Source: Lottia gigantea
Lineage: Eukaryota; Mollusca; Gastropoda; Lottiidae
Direction: 5' to 3'
Assembly: GCF_000327385.1 (NCBI RefSeq)
Contig: NW_008708555.1
Span: 1,169,398 to 1,233,397, forward strand
Length of the DNA stretch: 64,000 nt
The position numbers and the translations under genes were made by a program. Position 1 is the first letter of the stretch, and each line of letters opens with the position of its first letter. The notes under the pieces were generated by a model. That model saw only the letters and a program-made list of their open reading frames with translations, was not told where the DNA came from and made no database searches. Shown one piece after another: positions 45,660 to 58,020 of the stretch.

Positions 45660-45850
45660 ATCCATTTGTGTTGGTTGTAATATTCCAATGACCTTAAATA
45701 AGTCATCTTCACTCATAATTCCAGTCGGCTCAGCTGTAAATGGGTACAAAAAATCCGGCAAAGATCAATGCCAAGAGGTTTGACTAAGGACCAGCTGGTA
45801 GAACCTAAGTTCTTATCCTTGTAAAATATAGTTGTTTCTTTCTTGTTTTT
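45660..45850 (+). mobile_element. tRNA-derived SINE, third copy (5' truncated)
   Basis: It has the best-preserved body: CCAATGACC-TAAATAAGTCATC, ACTCATAATTCCAGTCGGCT, CAGCTGTAAATGGGTACA, AAAGATCAATGCCAAGAGGT, AAGGACCAGCTGGTAGAACC and the T-rich tail. The tRNA-like head is missing, as usual for incomplete reverse transcription. Confidence 0.82.
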
Positions 45851-46681
45851 TTAATAAATATAACAAAAATATGAATCCATTTCGTGAGTCAAAAAGTAAC
45901 TCATTATTCCAATATGACCTATGTTTGTTATCGGGGTAAATGTCCATTAGCTCTGTCTATTGCTATAAATAATTAATCAACTCTCTACTACATCATACAA
46001 TGATATCACCAATTCACCATCAAGCCTATAATGTATTGTATAGCAATTAAAAACAGATACTAATGGGAAACAAAATAAATCAGAAATATTTATCATTGGT
46101 TGTCTAAATCATATCTATCAAAATAATAATAATTTCTTAAACCATTCAGATTAGTTATATCGCTCACCTAGTTGGAATCTAAGTTTTATGAAGACCTGTA
46201 CTCCCTTCAAAAGGGGTACCACTAAAGACTGCCATATCAACTGTCTGTCAGACATGAATGGTAAATGGACCCAAATCATGAGTAGTTCTGGAAGAAACTA
46301 GCACTGTTATCAGGTCCAGTAGGAGTCACCTGTCAGCTTGTATCAACTAATTATAAATACAATTGATTATATTGATAACCTTATTAAATAGTACTTGTGG
46401 TAATCCAAGACTTTGCCATGGACCATTTAACAGGATTGATTAGTATTCCTGCTTAAGTCGCTTTCAGTTTGCAGGAACTATTTTCTATCAATATTCACAG
46501 GAAATGGACAAGCAATGGTGTCAGGATTCAGTAATCAAAACTAAACCATTGACTGTTTAATAAGATTACTGTCATCTCCAGTTTGTTGGAACAATATCCT
46601 ATCCCAAGTATCAAGATACAGGTCCTTATCATACCCAAAAAAACATCTGGTGCCAAGCAATCGTGTCAGATTTTCAAATGA

Positions 46682-46740
46682 AATGAATGGAGTTTTACTT
46701 CCTATTTTTCTTGCACCATTCAGGCTAATGAAGACGGGCA
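46682..46740 (+). repeat. Short dispersed repeat containing ATGAATGGAGTTTTAC
   Basis: ATGAATGGAGTTTTACTTCC + TATTTTTCTTGCACCATTCA, then GGCTAATGAAGACGGG. The order is the same as in the copy at 37562. Confidence 0.7.
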
Positions 46741-47189
46741 ATTCATGCAGGGTACCATGAGGGACATTTTTGCGGCACTGGCCTGTTTTGTCTTTTTTCG
46801 ATCTTGTTCCAATCGAACGACTAGAAGTTTTTCACTATCAGACCAGCAACCAAATGTATCAAAAACTTTGCCATTGACCGTTCTATAGGAAACCTTATCT
46901 AATTACATAGACATTCCCCTAATAATACCAGCTAACAGACTTCCTGTTTGACTTCCTGTTTCACTTCCAGCTAGCAGAATCAATTTTTATCCAACTTATC
47001 ACTTTTAAGACTTCGAGTCTGGGAGCAATCTGTCACACAGCCATACATCACCAATGAACCAGTGGAATAAAGGATGATGATGTCATTTGGTCACTTCCAA
47101 AAACATTGGCTGTATTACCTGCTTGCACAAGTGTGCCTTAGGACTGGGTGACATGCCTACTATGAAGAGTGAACAACAACCTCTGAAGC

Positions 47190-47650
47190 CTAAAATATTT
47201 TTCCAGAAATTTGATTCATTCCTACAGCATTATGAGCAGATGATAAAACACTAAATAAATGATGCCATAAAATGAAAGCCACAGAAATATCTAACAAATT
47301 CAATTCATACCTAAAACATTGTCTGCATTCGTTAAATCACATTGCCTACAATTGTGAGATCACTATATTAATGAATGCCATTAAGTTGAAGTCTATAAAT
47401 ATTCCAGAAATTTGATTCATACCTAAAAACATTGCCTGCAATCGTAAAATCACATTGCCTACGAATGTCTTCAAGTTGAAGCCTCTAAATATTCCCAAAA
47501 TTTGATTCATTCCTTAACCATTACCTGTAGTTGTAAGATCACTGAAGAAACGAATGCCATAAATTTGAAACTTCTAAAATATCCCAGAAATTTGATTCAT
47601 TCCTAGAGCACTGCCTTCTGTTATAATATCACTAAATAAACAACGCTGTA
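47190..47650. repeat. Decayed tandem array, about 105-120-bp unit, about 4-5 copies
   Basis: CCAGAAATTTGATTCATTCC, then ATTGCCT-CA-TTGTAA-ATCACT, then AATGCCAT-AA-TTGAA-CC recurs near 47200, 47290, 47400, 47500 and 47580. Confidence 0.7.
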
Positions 47651-49239
47651 AAGCAATGCCGGTTATTAACCAATTCCAGGTTTGCACCAGCTATGTTGTG
47701 ATATTTGAGCTGCTATCAGCTGATATACAATTCTAGAATGGGAATGCTTTGGCTAGACTGTAATAGATACTAGTAATAGTAAGTTTACACTAATTTCAGG
47801 CTGGTGGCAAACATTTCAGTACTACACACAGACAGGGATGTTTCATGTTTTATTGCCAATTAGAAACTTTAAGTTTTAAAATGTCCAACTGTGATTTTGA
47901 TTTGAGACGCTTTTACCTAAATTAGCCAGTTTTTTTGTTGATTTAATTGTTGCATATTCACAAGGAAAACTTCCATCTACTCTGATACCAGTTCTCAAAT
48001 GTCAAAGGTCATAGACGAGACAGAAATTATTAGCACACTGCTAAACATTATCACATAGTATAATATTGGTACAAAATCAAGTTATAGAGAAAAAAAATGG
48101 TGATATGTCAATTGGTCTCCATCACTTATTGCTGCATATTAGCCTTTCATTAACTCCCTGAAACAATCCCTTGGCATTTCTGAATTATTTGTTTATCTTG
48201 TAAATCTCTCTAGAAGTAGGTAATTTTCTATCAAATTGATGTATTCCAATGCTGAAATTCACAGTCCCTACTTGTGACCTAGCCAGTGCTTCTATAAGAG
48301 AGTTTCTCTTATAAAATCTTGTACTAGCAGAAGGTTGTACTCTTCTCCTAAATAAATACTGATTAAATATGAAAAGTAATCAATACAAATCAAGAACATA
48401 ATTTCACAAAGTCAGGCAAATAAACAACTGTGCAAATTATAAAAGTAATCAAGAACAGAATTTCATAAATTTTTAGTTATTGAGACACATTAAGGATTAA
48501 GTTTGCACAAATTATCAAGATAATCAAGTAATGTTGCACAATCAAGGACAATCAAGAGCTTATTTTTATCAAGCAAAGTACTTTGAGAACTGATTTCGAA
48601 TAAATCATTTAAGTAATCAAAGGCAAATCAAGAAGAGACTTTGCACAAATCATGAAAACATTCAAAGAAAATTAAGACAAGATGAAGAGAGGCTACCCAA
48701 AATTGAAAATTAATCAATTGTCAGTCAAACATTTGAACAAGATATTTTCTTTAATATGAAATCTCACAAAAGTTGAGTTAGATCAGAATTACAATCCATT
48801 TAAAGTAATGTTTAACATCATGCATATAACAGTTACTATGTTCTCACTATGGATAGTTTGAGATGCAGCATATATCTGGTACTCCATTTAAAATACTACA
48901 TCACATATCTCAGTAAGTACAGTCTGTATCAATTAGGACTCTTAAAGATAAAAAATCACATTACAGAGTGAATTTGCAGTGAAAACTTCTGATAAGGAAT
49001 TTTGGCTGCCAACCAAATTACAGTTTGATGCAGAACAAAGTAAAAGTAATACTTGATATTTAAAGTATGTAGCTATGAATTCAAAAAATACAGTATGCAT
49101 TACACCTTTCATTCCTTCATTACATGAATATAATTTAACTTTGCTGAGCACAAAACCTGATATACATACATACATGTCATGTCAGTCCCTAAAAACAAAG
49201 AACAATCTCTTTTTTCGCATGGATAACAAATTAAATTCA

Positions 49240-49300
49240 TGAGGATCCTTTCTGCAAGCTGGTCCTTGGAAACATCTTAACATTGATCTTTCCCAATAAT
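49240..49300 (-). repeat. SINE body fragment
   Basis: The minus strand has GGGAAAGATCAATGTTAAGA, then CCAAGGACCAGCTTGCAGAA, matching the 3' half of the SINE body. Confidence 0.65.
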
Positions 49301-49580
49301 CTTTAACAACACAAAGCCATGTGACAGCATTTTCATCTTCCCATAATGTCACAAAGTAACCACAATTTTCAATCAAAGAAAATTCTTCTGGACTGTGTTT
49401 CATGTTATTTTATTGGAATTTATTCCACCCATTGTTGGGCAGAATGAGTTTTGGTTTTTCAAAAACGAAATCTCTTGGTATTTTGGAATCCTGGAACATA
49501 TTGGAAGAGTCTCAAAGGACGTCTCCTGTAGTATTCATTGGTCATTGGTATCCCATGATGAGAAACTAAGTAGATAGGCA

Positions 49581-49719
49581 AAGTGCAGAGCCAAAGGTCC
49601 CTCCGCCCCCCTTCTGGAAGCCCCAAAAGCATTGCAAAAATCTCATAACTAGGTTATATATGCTGGCAATCTCAGATACTTTGCCCCACCCCTCAGACGT
49701 AAACCTGGCTCCGCCACTG
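49581..49719 (+). mobile_element. hAT-type MITE with perfect 8-bp target-site duplication
   Basis: GATAGGCA flanks the element on both sides (49573-49580 and 49720-49727). The right end reads CCTGGCTCCGCCACTG. The left end AAGTGCAGAGCC is a slightly changed inverse of it. An 8-bp duplication with CAGTGGCGGAGCC-type ends is the mark of hAT transposons. The 139-bp body has no coding capacity, so movement would depend on a transposase elsewhere. Relatives are at 15659 and 63013. Confidence 0.92.
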
Positions 49720-50139
49720 GATAGGCAACAGACCTACCTAAAATAGGAATAGTTATGTTGTATGTCAAAATACTTGACAATATTTTTCGACTACTAGCTA
49801 GGTGTTAATCATTTGTTTTTCCATCACTAGAAGTGATTATCATCGGAGAATAGCCATTAACAGACCACATTAATAAATGATAGAGATATTAATAGGTATC
49901 ATGTTTTTCTATTAAATTCATCGATTGCCTATATACAGCTATAAAACAGTAGTAATGATGGAGTGTGTTCATTTCATTTCCTTTTTCCATACTTAATGTC
50001 TGAATTTACTCGATTTTATGGATATAAACATAGATTTTCCCCAGACTTCATAAAAATAACATGTTAAATAGATATATTCAACATGTGGGACTCCTTGAAT
50101 TGGATGCCATATTGACAAATCTAATCACAAGTGGTATTA

Positions 50140-50485
50140 AAGGGATAGGTGCAACATTTTGGATGGTTGATTTTATCCTTGAATACATGTAAATAGTCTT
50201 CAGAAATACAACAAATGTACGAAAATCACACAATTCCTTTACAAATACTTCACACTAGGAATATTACTCACTATTTCTGTATATGTCTTTTCTATATATT
50301 ACAGAGTATCTTAAAATGAAGAGTCATTTTAACATTCAAACACAGATAATTCTGGACCACATGGATTTGAAGGCTCAAATTTCGAACCTTGAACACTATT
50401 CCTGATTGGCTAAGATGAAATATTCCCGTATCTGAGACTAAAAATCGATTGGTCCATAAAGATGGTGCACCTGTCCCTTTAAGTG
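50140..50485 (+). repeat. Dispersed MITE-like family B, copy 3
   Basis: The start TTAAAGGGATAGGTGCA and the end TGCACCTGTCCCTTTAAG are inverted repeats, so this copy shows the family's termini. The interior matches 14500-14935. Confidence 0.82.
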
Positions 50486-50663
50486 ATATCTAGATACAGA
50501 TTGCCCTCAGATATAATCAAAATAGAATTGGAGTGGACATGTTAGACTAAATTGGATGTCACATTGACAAACATATTCAGTCTGCTATTTGAAGGACATT
50601 CTTCAAAATGTCAAGATTATACAAATCTTGTCTTATATCTTGAATGTAATAGCCACATTTGTT

Positions 50664-50808
50664 GTATCACAGAATGCAGCAGTTCAAAGCTCTGAAGAGA
50701 TGGACTTTAAACATTATGGCTTAGTGTTTCTGTCAAACCCTCTGATTGACTGTATACCTTTGCTGACAATCCAATCAAATTGCTGCATTTACAAACTTCT
50801 GTGACATT
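50664..50808. repeat. Foldback MITE family C, copy 1
   Basis: ATCACAGAATGCAGCAGTTC at the left and TTGCTGCATTTACAAACTTC + TGTGACAT at the right are inverted relatives, and the left arm lacks a few bases. CTGATTGACTGTAT and ATCCAATCAAAT inside are shared with 53004-53166. Confidence 0.72.
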
Positions 50809-53003
50809 AGAAAGTTGGTTATTGCAGTGAAAGTATAAAACAAAGTTCATAACAGCTTGGATGGCAGAGCTGAAGATGGCCAAAGAATGACACCAGTTTA
50901 GCACTACACCTCTAAATCCATAATCATTGAACTCTCTGAAATGGAATCAGTTTTGACAAATCTAATTCCAAAATATCATCTGGTAATCTGAAAGGGTGAG
51001 CATGTCCTTCCACGTGAAGTATTGGAAACAAATACATTTCCTTCAATTGGTATATAGTATATAACCTTACAACATATCAGTCTTAAGAAAGTTAAAAAAT
51101 AACTCACAAAGTTTATGCATGTTCACAATCTTTCCCTTTATCCAAAAGATTTAAAAAATCAATTGAATTTGTCCAGTTAAGCATGAAATTATATGCATGA
51201 CCTAAAATTGGTCAGTGCCTAAGCATAATGAGAGAATGATATAAGCTACAAAACGAACAATATCAAACTCTATATGTGACATATCACAACTGGAAATTTT
51301 TCAGTGGTTGCACTTCTTCTTATCCTATTCTTGAGCAAAAAATATAGGACATCAAAATCCATCTTACTTCACATGTTTATTATCATCCCTTTACTCCTAG
51401 CAATCATAATTCATTTAGATATTCACATATTATCAGCCTAATTCAGTATAGTACATTCTGAGTGCAGAAAGGGACCTATTCAAATATAATACTCGGTACA
51501 AAAAGGTCGATCTAATTCTCTCCAGACTATCTGGCTTTATCAACAAACAATGATTAATTCTTTTATATAAAGTTCTGTAATAGAATTATCTGAATTCTAT
51601 TTCCTATGATTGGAAACTTCCTGTAAAATAGCTAAAATCTAACTGGAAACCTGCACATTTCACAAGTACATTTCAAAACAACCTTCACACATAACATACA
51701 GCAGAAATAGCAATTAGTTTTTCTTACATAAATAAAACAATGTTTCTTGCTCTACACTGCAAAATATTCTGAACAAACAAAATAAATAAACACAAATATT
51801 TACACATGACATGACTAATGGCATATTTTATGCCTTCAAAACAAAAAATCATCAATTCCACAGAGACTGTGTCTTGTTGTTTTGAGTTATTAGTATAAAA
51901 ATGAAATGATACAGAGTTTTACACCTTACTCCATCAAAACCAACCAAACAGCAAGAAGATTATAGTGTACAGGGCATACTAGCATCTTTCTTACCTTGAA
52001 GGATTCAAAAATGTCACCAAACGCCCCAACAACCAATAATCAAACATACTACCCTTTGAGATATTCCACTGCCAAAAGACAATACTCAAACCACATAATA
52101 TTGAGTGATTAGGCCTCAAAGTTCTACAATTTTATATGTCAGATCATCTGATAACTTTTAATAAGAACTCTTTCAGCACACTTTATTACCTCCCTTAATG
52201 AATGATGCACTAAAATATTTTCAATTAAGTCGTAAGAAATGATAGTTATGGACTCTCGCACTCACTATTTTGTTATCATGAAATTGTGTTGGTTCAGATA
52301 GTTCACTGTGTTGATAAACCAACTGACTGTGGCCGACAATATCAATGAGATAGGTATGATATGATAACCAATAACCATTAATGACCATCCTGGAATATTC
52401 TACAGACAAGACTTAATATGCTGGAGCCATACAGGATTAATGCTTGGTATTGTCAATTATGATACCACAATTGGATATCCTTATATGGGTTTTTTTTGAA
52501 AAAATTTCTAAGTTTCTATGAATTTTTACAACTGCAAATTTTTATATTTTAATATTTCAATATCAGTATCATTATTGTACTTAAAGTGACAAATGTGCAG
52601 TGATAAATTGTTGACAGATTAATGCAGTCATGTTTACATTCATTAATAAAACTTCCAACTTTTGATTTATTCTGCAAGTTATATGTAGACAAGTTTGTCC
52701 AGTAAACATAGTAGTATCATAGTATCGATACACAACCACAGGATACCATACATGTATCACTGCATGTTGTATCAAGTGTATCGATACACATATTGGGCCA
52801 GCGCTAACAGTCAAGATGTTCTACGATCATAAACTGCTGTCATACCACTCCTGGCATGTCACATGTCAACTTAATTCACTGTATGAATGAATGAATGACA
52901 ATGTATCACAATATAAAAAATGAATGGCTTGTTTTATCTTTACAATGTCAAGCTATCAAAAACTCTGTCTAATACCTTGACATAATAAGGTACTCTCCTG
53001 TAC

Positions 53004-53166
53004 CACCGAAGTTTGTAAATGCAGCAATGTGATTGGATTGTAAGTTACATGATACAGCCAACAACAGCCATTATATTTACAGTGTATCTGTCAGGGGCTC
53101 TGATTGGCTGTATTTCCTAACAAATAATCCAATCAAATGGATGCATTTGCAAACTTCTGTGATACA
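53004..53166. repeat. Foldback MITE family C, copy 2
   Basis: GAAGTTTGTAAATGCAGCAA + TGTGATTGGATTGT at the left is an imperfect inverted copy of AATCCAATCAAATGGATGCA + TTTGCAAACTTCTGTGAT at the right, with arms of about 38 bp. It has no coding capacity. Confidence 0.85.
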
Positions 53167-53402
53167 AGAGAAGATGATTTTATACAAAATTGCATTCTAG
53201 ACCATAGCCTACTAAACTTTTCATGAACTATCTAATGAAAAGGTATCCTTATTTCAGATTTAACCTTGTCAGTCCATGTCCCTGATAAATAGTTTGCTTT
53301 GTTGTATAACAATATAGTACAATGTACAATGCCACTCTAAAGCCTATTGTTGTAACCTACCTAAGGGATATCATATACGCATATTCAATTATAAATAACA
53401 AT

Positions 53403-53747
53403 GTTTTTCTTGTCTTTTTAACTGTGACAATCTAACTTAAAGAGTTTTTCTAAAGTTTTTGTGTATCGGGAAGAATGACAGCGTCAATTTACATCATTCC
53501 AATTTTCAATCAGATGTCTGCAGTTCCTGCAATTCCACTAAAACTGAGTGTATGTAACTAATTGCAAAATATGCTTTATCACATAAGGCCTTCATCAAAC
53601 ACAGTTTTAGTGGAATTTCAGGAACCAGACGTCTGATTGAAAATTGGAATAGGGCTAATTGATGCTGTCATTGTCCCCGATACACATGCAAATTTTAGAT
53701 AACCTCTTAGTTAGACTGTCACAGTTAAAAAGATAAGAAAAACATTC
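53403..53747. repeat. Long near-palindromic foldback element, about 150-bp arms
   Basis: The left arm starts at GTTTTTCTTGTCTTTTTAAC and runs through CATTCCAATTTTCAATCAGA to CACTAAAACTGAGTG (about 53552). The right arm mirrors it from CACAGTTTTAGTGGAATTTC (about 53599) to AGATAAGAAAAACATT. The loop is about 45 bases. It is the largest member of the TGTAAAGAGG family in the window. A transcript across it would form a long hairpin. Confidence 0.92.
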
Positions 53748-54724
53748 CTTGCTTATAATTGAATTTTAAATACAGATATCCCTAAATGTGTGAAAAATAC
53801 CTTTTTTGTCTTTATTCACTTTGACAGCTATCAAACTTCTACATGTAACAAATTGCTTTTATAGCACATTATTTAGCAAGTTTATAAGCCCTATACTATT
53901 CCAAACAACACTATAAAGACAATGTTAGTCTTTTAAATCCAAAAATACATAAAGAATACTTTCTCTCACCTTCTTCCCTGAAACAATTAACCTTCCAATG
54001 AAATAAATTCCGAATTTTAACACCAACATACGAGATTATAGCAACAATAATAGACTAAGTCAAAACTAAATGTGATATTCAAATCCTTTTAAATACTTAT
54101 TTATACATGCATAAAAATCCTTTTCTCACATTTTATCTCTTTGCAACTGCCACTTTTATTACTGGTTATTTATCCTGTTTATAAGAGTAGAGTTCACTTA
54201 TCAGTAGTACAATATACACCAAAAAACATTGCCAAGCCAATAAACTATAATACCTTACTTAAGGCCTTGGACCCAAATTCATACATGCATAGAGATGCGT
54301 TTCTCACCTTTTTTTACTGCGACAATCCAACTTAGAATTAAAGTGCTTATATTGACACTAAAAACTGCACATTAAGCCATTTAAAACTGCTTATTAAGTC
54401 GTTTTAGAAGAGTAAATTTCTCCTATCATAGTACAATACACCAAGTTACACTGTAAAGTCAACAGCCTATTGAAGCTGGCTCTAAAACTCTCACTATCTC
54501 ACGTAATAATGAATGGGTATTTTATACTAGCCTGTTTCGTAATTCTAGAATATACTTCAGCTTGCACGCACGTAGGACCATTGATTTGTTATGATACTAT
54601 AAATAGAATGTATCAGTGTCAGAGGACTGGATAATCTTATCTAACAACAGTGTATTACTAAGTACTAAAGCAGTAGAGTACTACAGTAGGTCAATGACCA
54701 ACGACAAAGTTTGATTGTACTAAA

Positions 54725-54845
54725 AATTGCAAAAAACGAGACATCTGATTGAAAATTGGAATGATGCAAATCAATGATATCAGTGTCAATTATGTGCATA
54801 AATATACATAAATTTTTAGAAAACCTCTTCACAATCCCTTTTTTG
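54725..54845 (-). repeat. One-arm copy of the TGTAAAGAGG foldback family
   Basis: It contains GACATCTGATTGAAAATTGGAATGATGCAAA (in parts), ATCAATGATATCAGTGTCAA and TTTTTAGAAAACCTCTTCAC + AATCCC, the same order as the right arm at 53599-53747. Confidence 0.75.
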
Positions 54846-55149
54846 GATGTAAATTTCATTAGAAACCTCTTTAAGTTAAACTCAAAACTCAAAAATTTGC
54901 TGCAAACTTTATATCAACTATGCCTCTGGTGTGCCTTCTGTTTGTAAAATCTCACAATTCATGCAGAGCTAGACATACTAAATAATAAAAGATTCCATTT
55001 ATTGGGCACAATCATGTTAAAATATCATAAACTATTTTCAATTTGCACCAAAACAATTGCACAATAACAAAAGTAATCACCTTGAACGACCTTCAGAATG
55101 GCGCCAAATTTAGGAACTGATACGATTGCCGTCTGCAGTCAACGACCGA

Positions 55150-56660
55150 TTCCATTCAGCCTGGAAGATATTGATTATAAATCTAAGTTCCAGTGATTTA
55201 TTGCTAAATTACTCAACAGTCTTTCGTAATACCAGTCATTACTAGGTCATTGGTAGATCGATAGTAACGCTTGTGAATTAAAGCCTGAAAGTGAATGACA
55301 TTCTTTGATTTCGGTTTGAAAATAAAATCGATGTAACGTGCTGAATAATAGAATTTAATACTAGATCAATAATTTATTTGGAAGTAAAATCTTAAAAGTG
55401 AATAAAAAAAAATTGATATTTTATACTTGACAATTGACAATTCGTTCAGATTATAATTTCAAAAGTGAAGGACATTCTGGCACAGATTTTGAAAATAAAA
55501 TCCATATAACATACTAAAGATGAGTTTCCTTATTTTTTAGTGTCGAATTAAGCAAACTTTTTGATTCTAGTGAATTATCTTGTATTCTTAATCAGTGCAT
55601 ATAATTAAGAGTTTTAACCAATCATAAATGTCCATGTATGTACAGTCTGGTTAAACAAAAAAAGACTTTTCGACCTTTCTTGATCGGTCACTTATTGGAA
55701 TTCTGCTGATAATTCTCCTCTAATTTAGCTAATTATGAGTTGATTATGGACATGTGAGACAAACTGTCATTTTTCCAAGTCATTAGAACACCTCTTCTTC
55801 ATATAAGTACTGTATTAGCAAGGGAACCTATCTTTAACAACTGATTTTGACAGTCGATCGATAATTCATTTTGAAGTAGAAAAGTAAATAAAAATAAAAT
55901 TGATATTTTCTACTGAACAATGGATTTTGATACTAGATTGATAACTCATAATATCGAATTATATACTTCAAATATTCCAACTGAATAAAATTTTATTTAT
56001 AGATTTTGAAAATAAAATTGAGATTAACATATTTGTCCACGCTACTTGATTGATACCCGACTTCATTAGCCCAAGGTGCAGAAATATAAATTGTAAAACT
56101 CATTTCATTTACTTGATTAATAACTATGTTCCTTATGAATTAAAATCTTGCAACTGAATGAGAAATTATTTATAGAATTTAAAAAGAAATTGAATTAACA
56201 TACTACACAATAGATTTCCATATTTGAGTTATAATTTGATTGCTTGTATGAATAAGAGATGACAGTGTTTGGATTTTAACTATCAGTGCGTGGTAAGACA
56301 AGGATCATTAAATTTAAAGACCAAACTACCCTATAAAATCTTGCACAATACTTATCAGTTATTGCTCAATAGTGAATCGATAAGTTACACTTGTGAATTA
56401 ATTCTAACTGAATGGATTCCTATTTTAGATGTTTCAGCCTTTAAATAAATTTGATTCAACTTATAAATGGATTTTCATAGTCAGTCGCTAATTCATTATG
56501 CATTAAAATCTCAATTATAGTGTATAAAAATTTAGTTTAAAATTAGATAACCCTTAATACACATCAATTGCAGTCTATAGACGATTCAATAATTATAAAT
56601 TGAATCTTAAAAGTGATTGAACTATTGGTTGTAATTCTAATGCTGGTATTAACAACAGAG
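55150..56660. repeat. Large decayed repeat field, about 170-190-bp units
   Basis: Phrases such as AGTCATTACTAGGTCATTGG, GATCGATA-T-A, GTGAATTAAA-TCTGAAAGTGAATGA, GATTTTGAAAATAAAAT-GA and ACATACT-AA-AATAGATTT recur many times with high divergence. An embedded inverted repeat copy lies at 55640-55850. Confidence 0.55.
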
Positions 56661-56835
56661 TTAAATCTAAAGGTCATTGTTATTATGGAAAACGTTACTT
56701 ATTAAGGCAAGTTTAGCGTTCCAGTCATCTGATTGGTCATCTTAAATTGATGTAAAATATAGTTATATTATCCAATCAGATTACTGTATTTCTTAAAATC
56801 AGAGTTAATCTTATTTAAGTTTTCAAGAATAAGCT

Positions 56836-56966
56836 CCAGGACCCCGTTTCTCAAAAATTTGTATGACTAAACATGCACATTAAGAAAAGAAAAACGTTAT
56901 TTTTGATGTAATCAAGTAGTTAAATTATAACGTTAATCTACGGAATTTGGAGAAACGGGGGCCAGG
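56836..56966. mobile_element. Short MITE with GGACCCCGTTTCTC-type terminal inverted repeats
   Basis: The left end CCAGGACCCCGTTTCTCAAA and the right end TTTGGAGAAACGGGGGCCAGG are near-perfect inverted repeats of about 17 bp. The element is 131 bp. CCCCGTTTCTC ends are typical of non-autonomous DNA transposons in invertebrates. I cannot assign a superfamily, and the flanks show no clear duplication. Confidence 0.82.
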
Positions 56967-57899
56967 ATTTAAAATTTTAGAAGCAGGGGAGGCCATATTG
57001 TGATATTTCAAAACAAACTTTACTCAACAGTGTGTTTCGTAATACTCAGTCTCAGACCAATCATGGATCGATATTTATAATCATGAATGATCTGAGAAAG
57101 TGAATGGGGTTTTGTTTTAAATTATCTAATTCTACAGTCAATCAATAGTTTAGCATCTCAGAATTGAATGAGACGGCCCTATATTTTAGTATTATTGTAC
57201 AGATGACATTTTGAAATGCCAAAATAGTTCAGTTTCACTCCATCTCAAACCAATAATGAATTTGTCAGTTTCTTAAAAGATTTTTTCATTTCAGGACTTC
57301 GACAATTACTTGGTTTTAAAATTTTCATATGTAGTTCCAACTGAAAATTCAAATTCAACACTTAAAGTGAAGGGTTCTAAATTTTTCAATTAAATTAAAC
57401 AACAAGCAGGAGCCATTGAGATGTGGTACTTACTATATTTAATTTTATTCTTACATCTGAAAACTACAGAACATTACAAAGTCTGTGATATATCAAAGAA
57501 GAAATCAATCCTCATTCTTATAAAGGCAAGCACAATTTGTTATCAAAACAGTCTGGTTTCTCTCTTTCAACATCAGAAATAAACAGTTTCCCAATAGAGT
57601 ATACCCACACATCAACAACTTCTGATGCAGTCATGGTAGATTTTGACAGAACAGTTTCTGTAGCCAGAAATTCAGAGGTAATGAAAACTTACATGTAGAA
57701 AATAATTTACAAAGTCCTACAATGTTTCTGTTATCTATTGCTCTGTATTGCTGATTTTGGTAGATTAAGAAGTGCTAGTATCTGTTAGGTAATTATTATT
57801 ATGTAGAAGTAATGTTGTATTAATGACAAAGTCCTTCAATGATTGAGTTTCAATGTAGAACAACATTTTTACTTCAGCTTCAACTTGTTATCGATACAG

Positions 57900-58020
57900 G
57901 CTAGAGGGACCTACATGAAAAAGCGTCTAGTCGCTTGGATGTGCCAACAATCTGAGACCCTATGTGCTACAGCCTGTGTACATTAAAGATCCCTCGACAG
58001 ATAGATATTGCAGAAGAGTA
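57900..58020 (+). repeat. Mollusc-like interspersed repeat (GTGTACATTAAAGATCCCT)
   Basis: GGACCTACATGAAAAAGCGTCT, CTACAGCCTGTGTACATTAA and AGATCCCTCGACAG. Words such as TGTACATTAAAGATCCCT recur in molluscan repeats that I remember. A weaker relative is at 59025-59085 (ATAAAGATCC). Confidence 0.5.
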
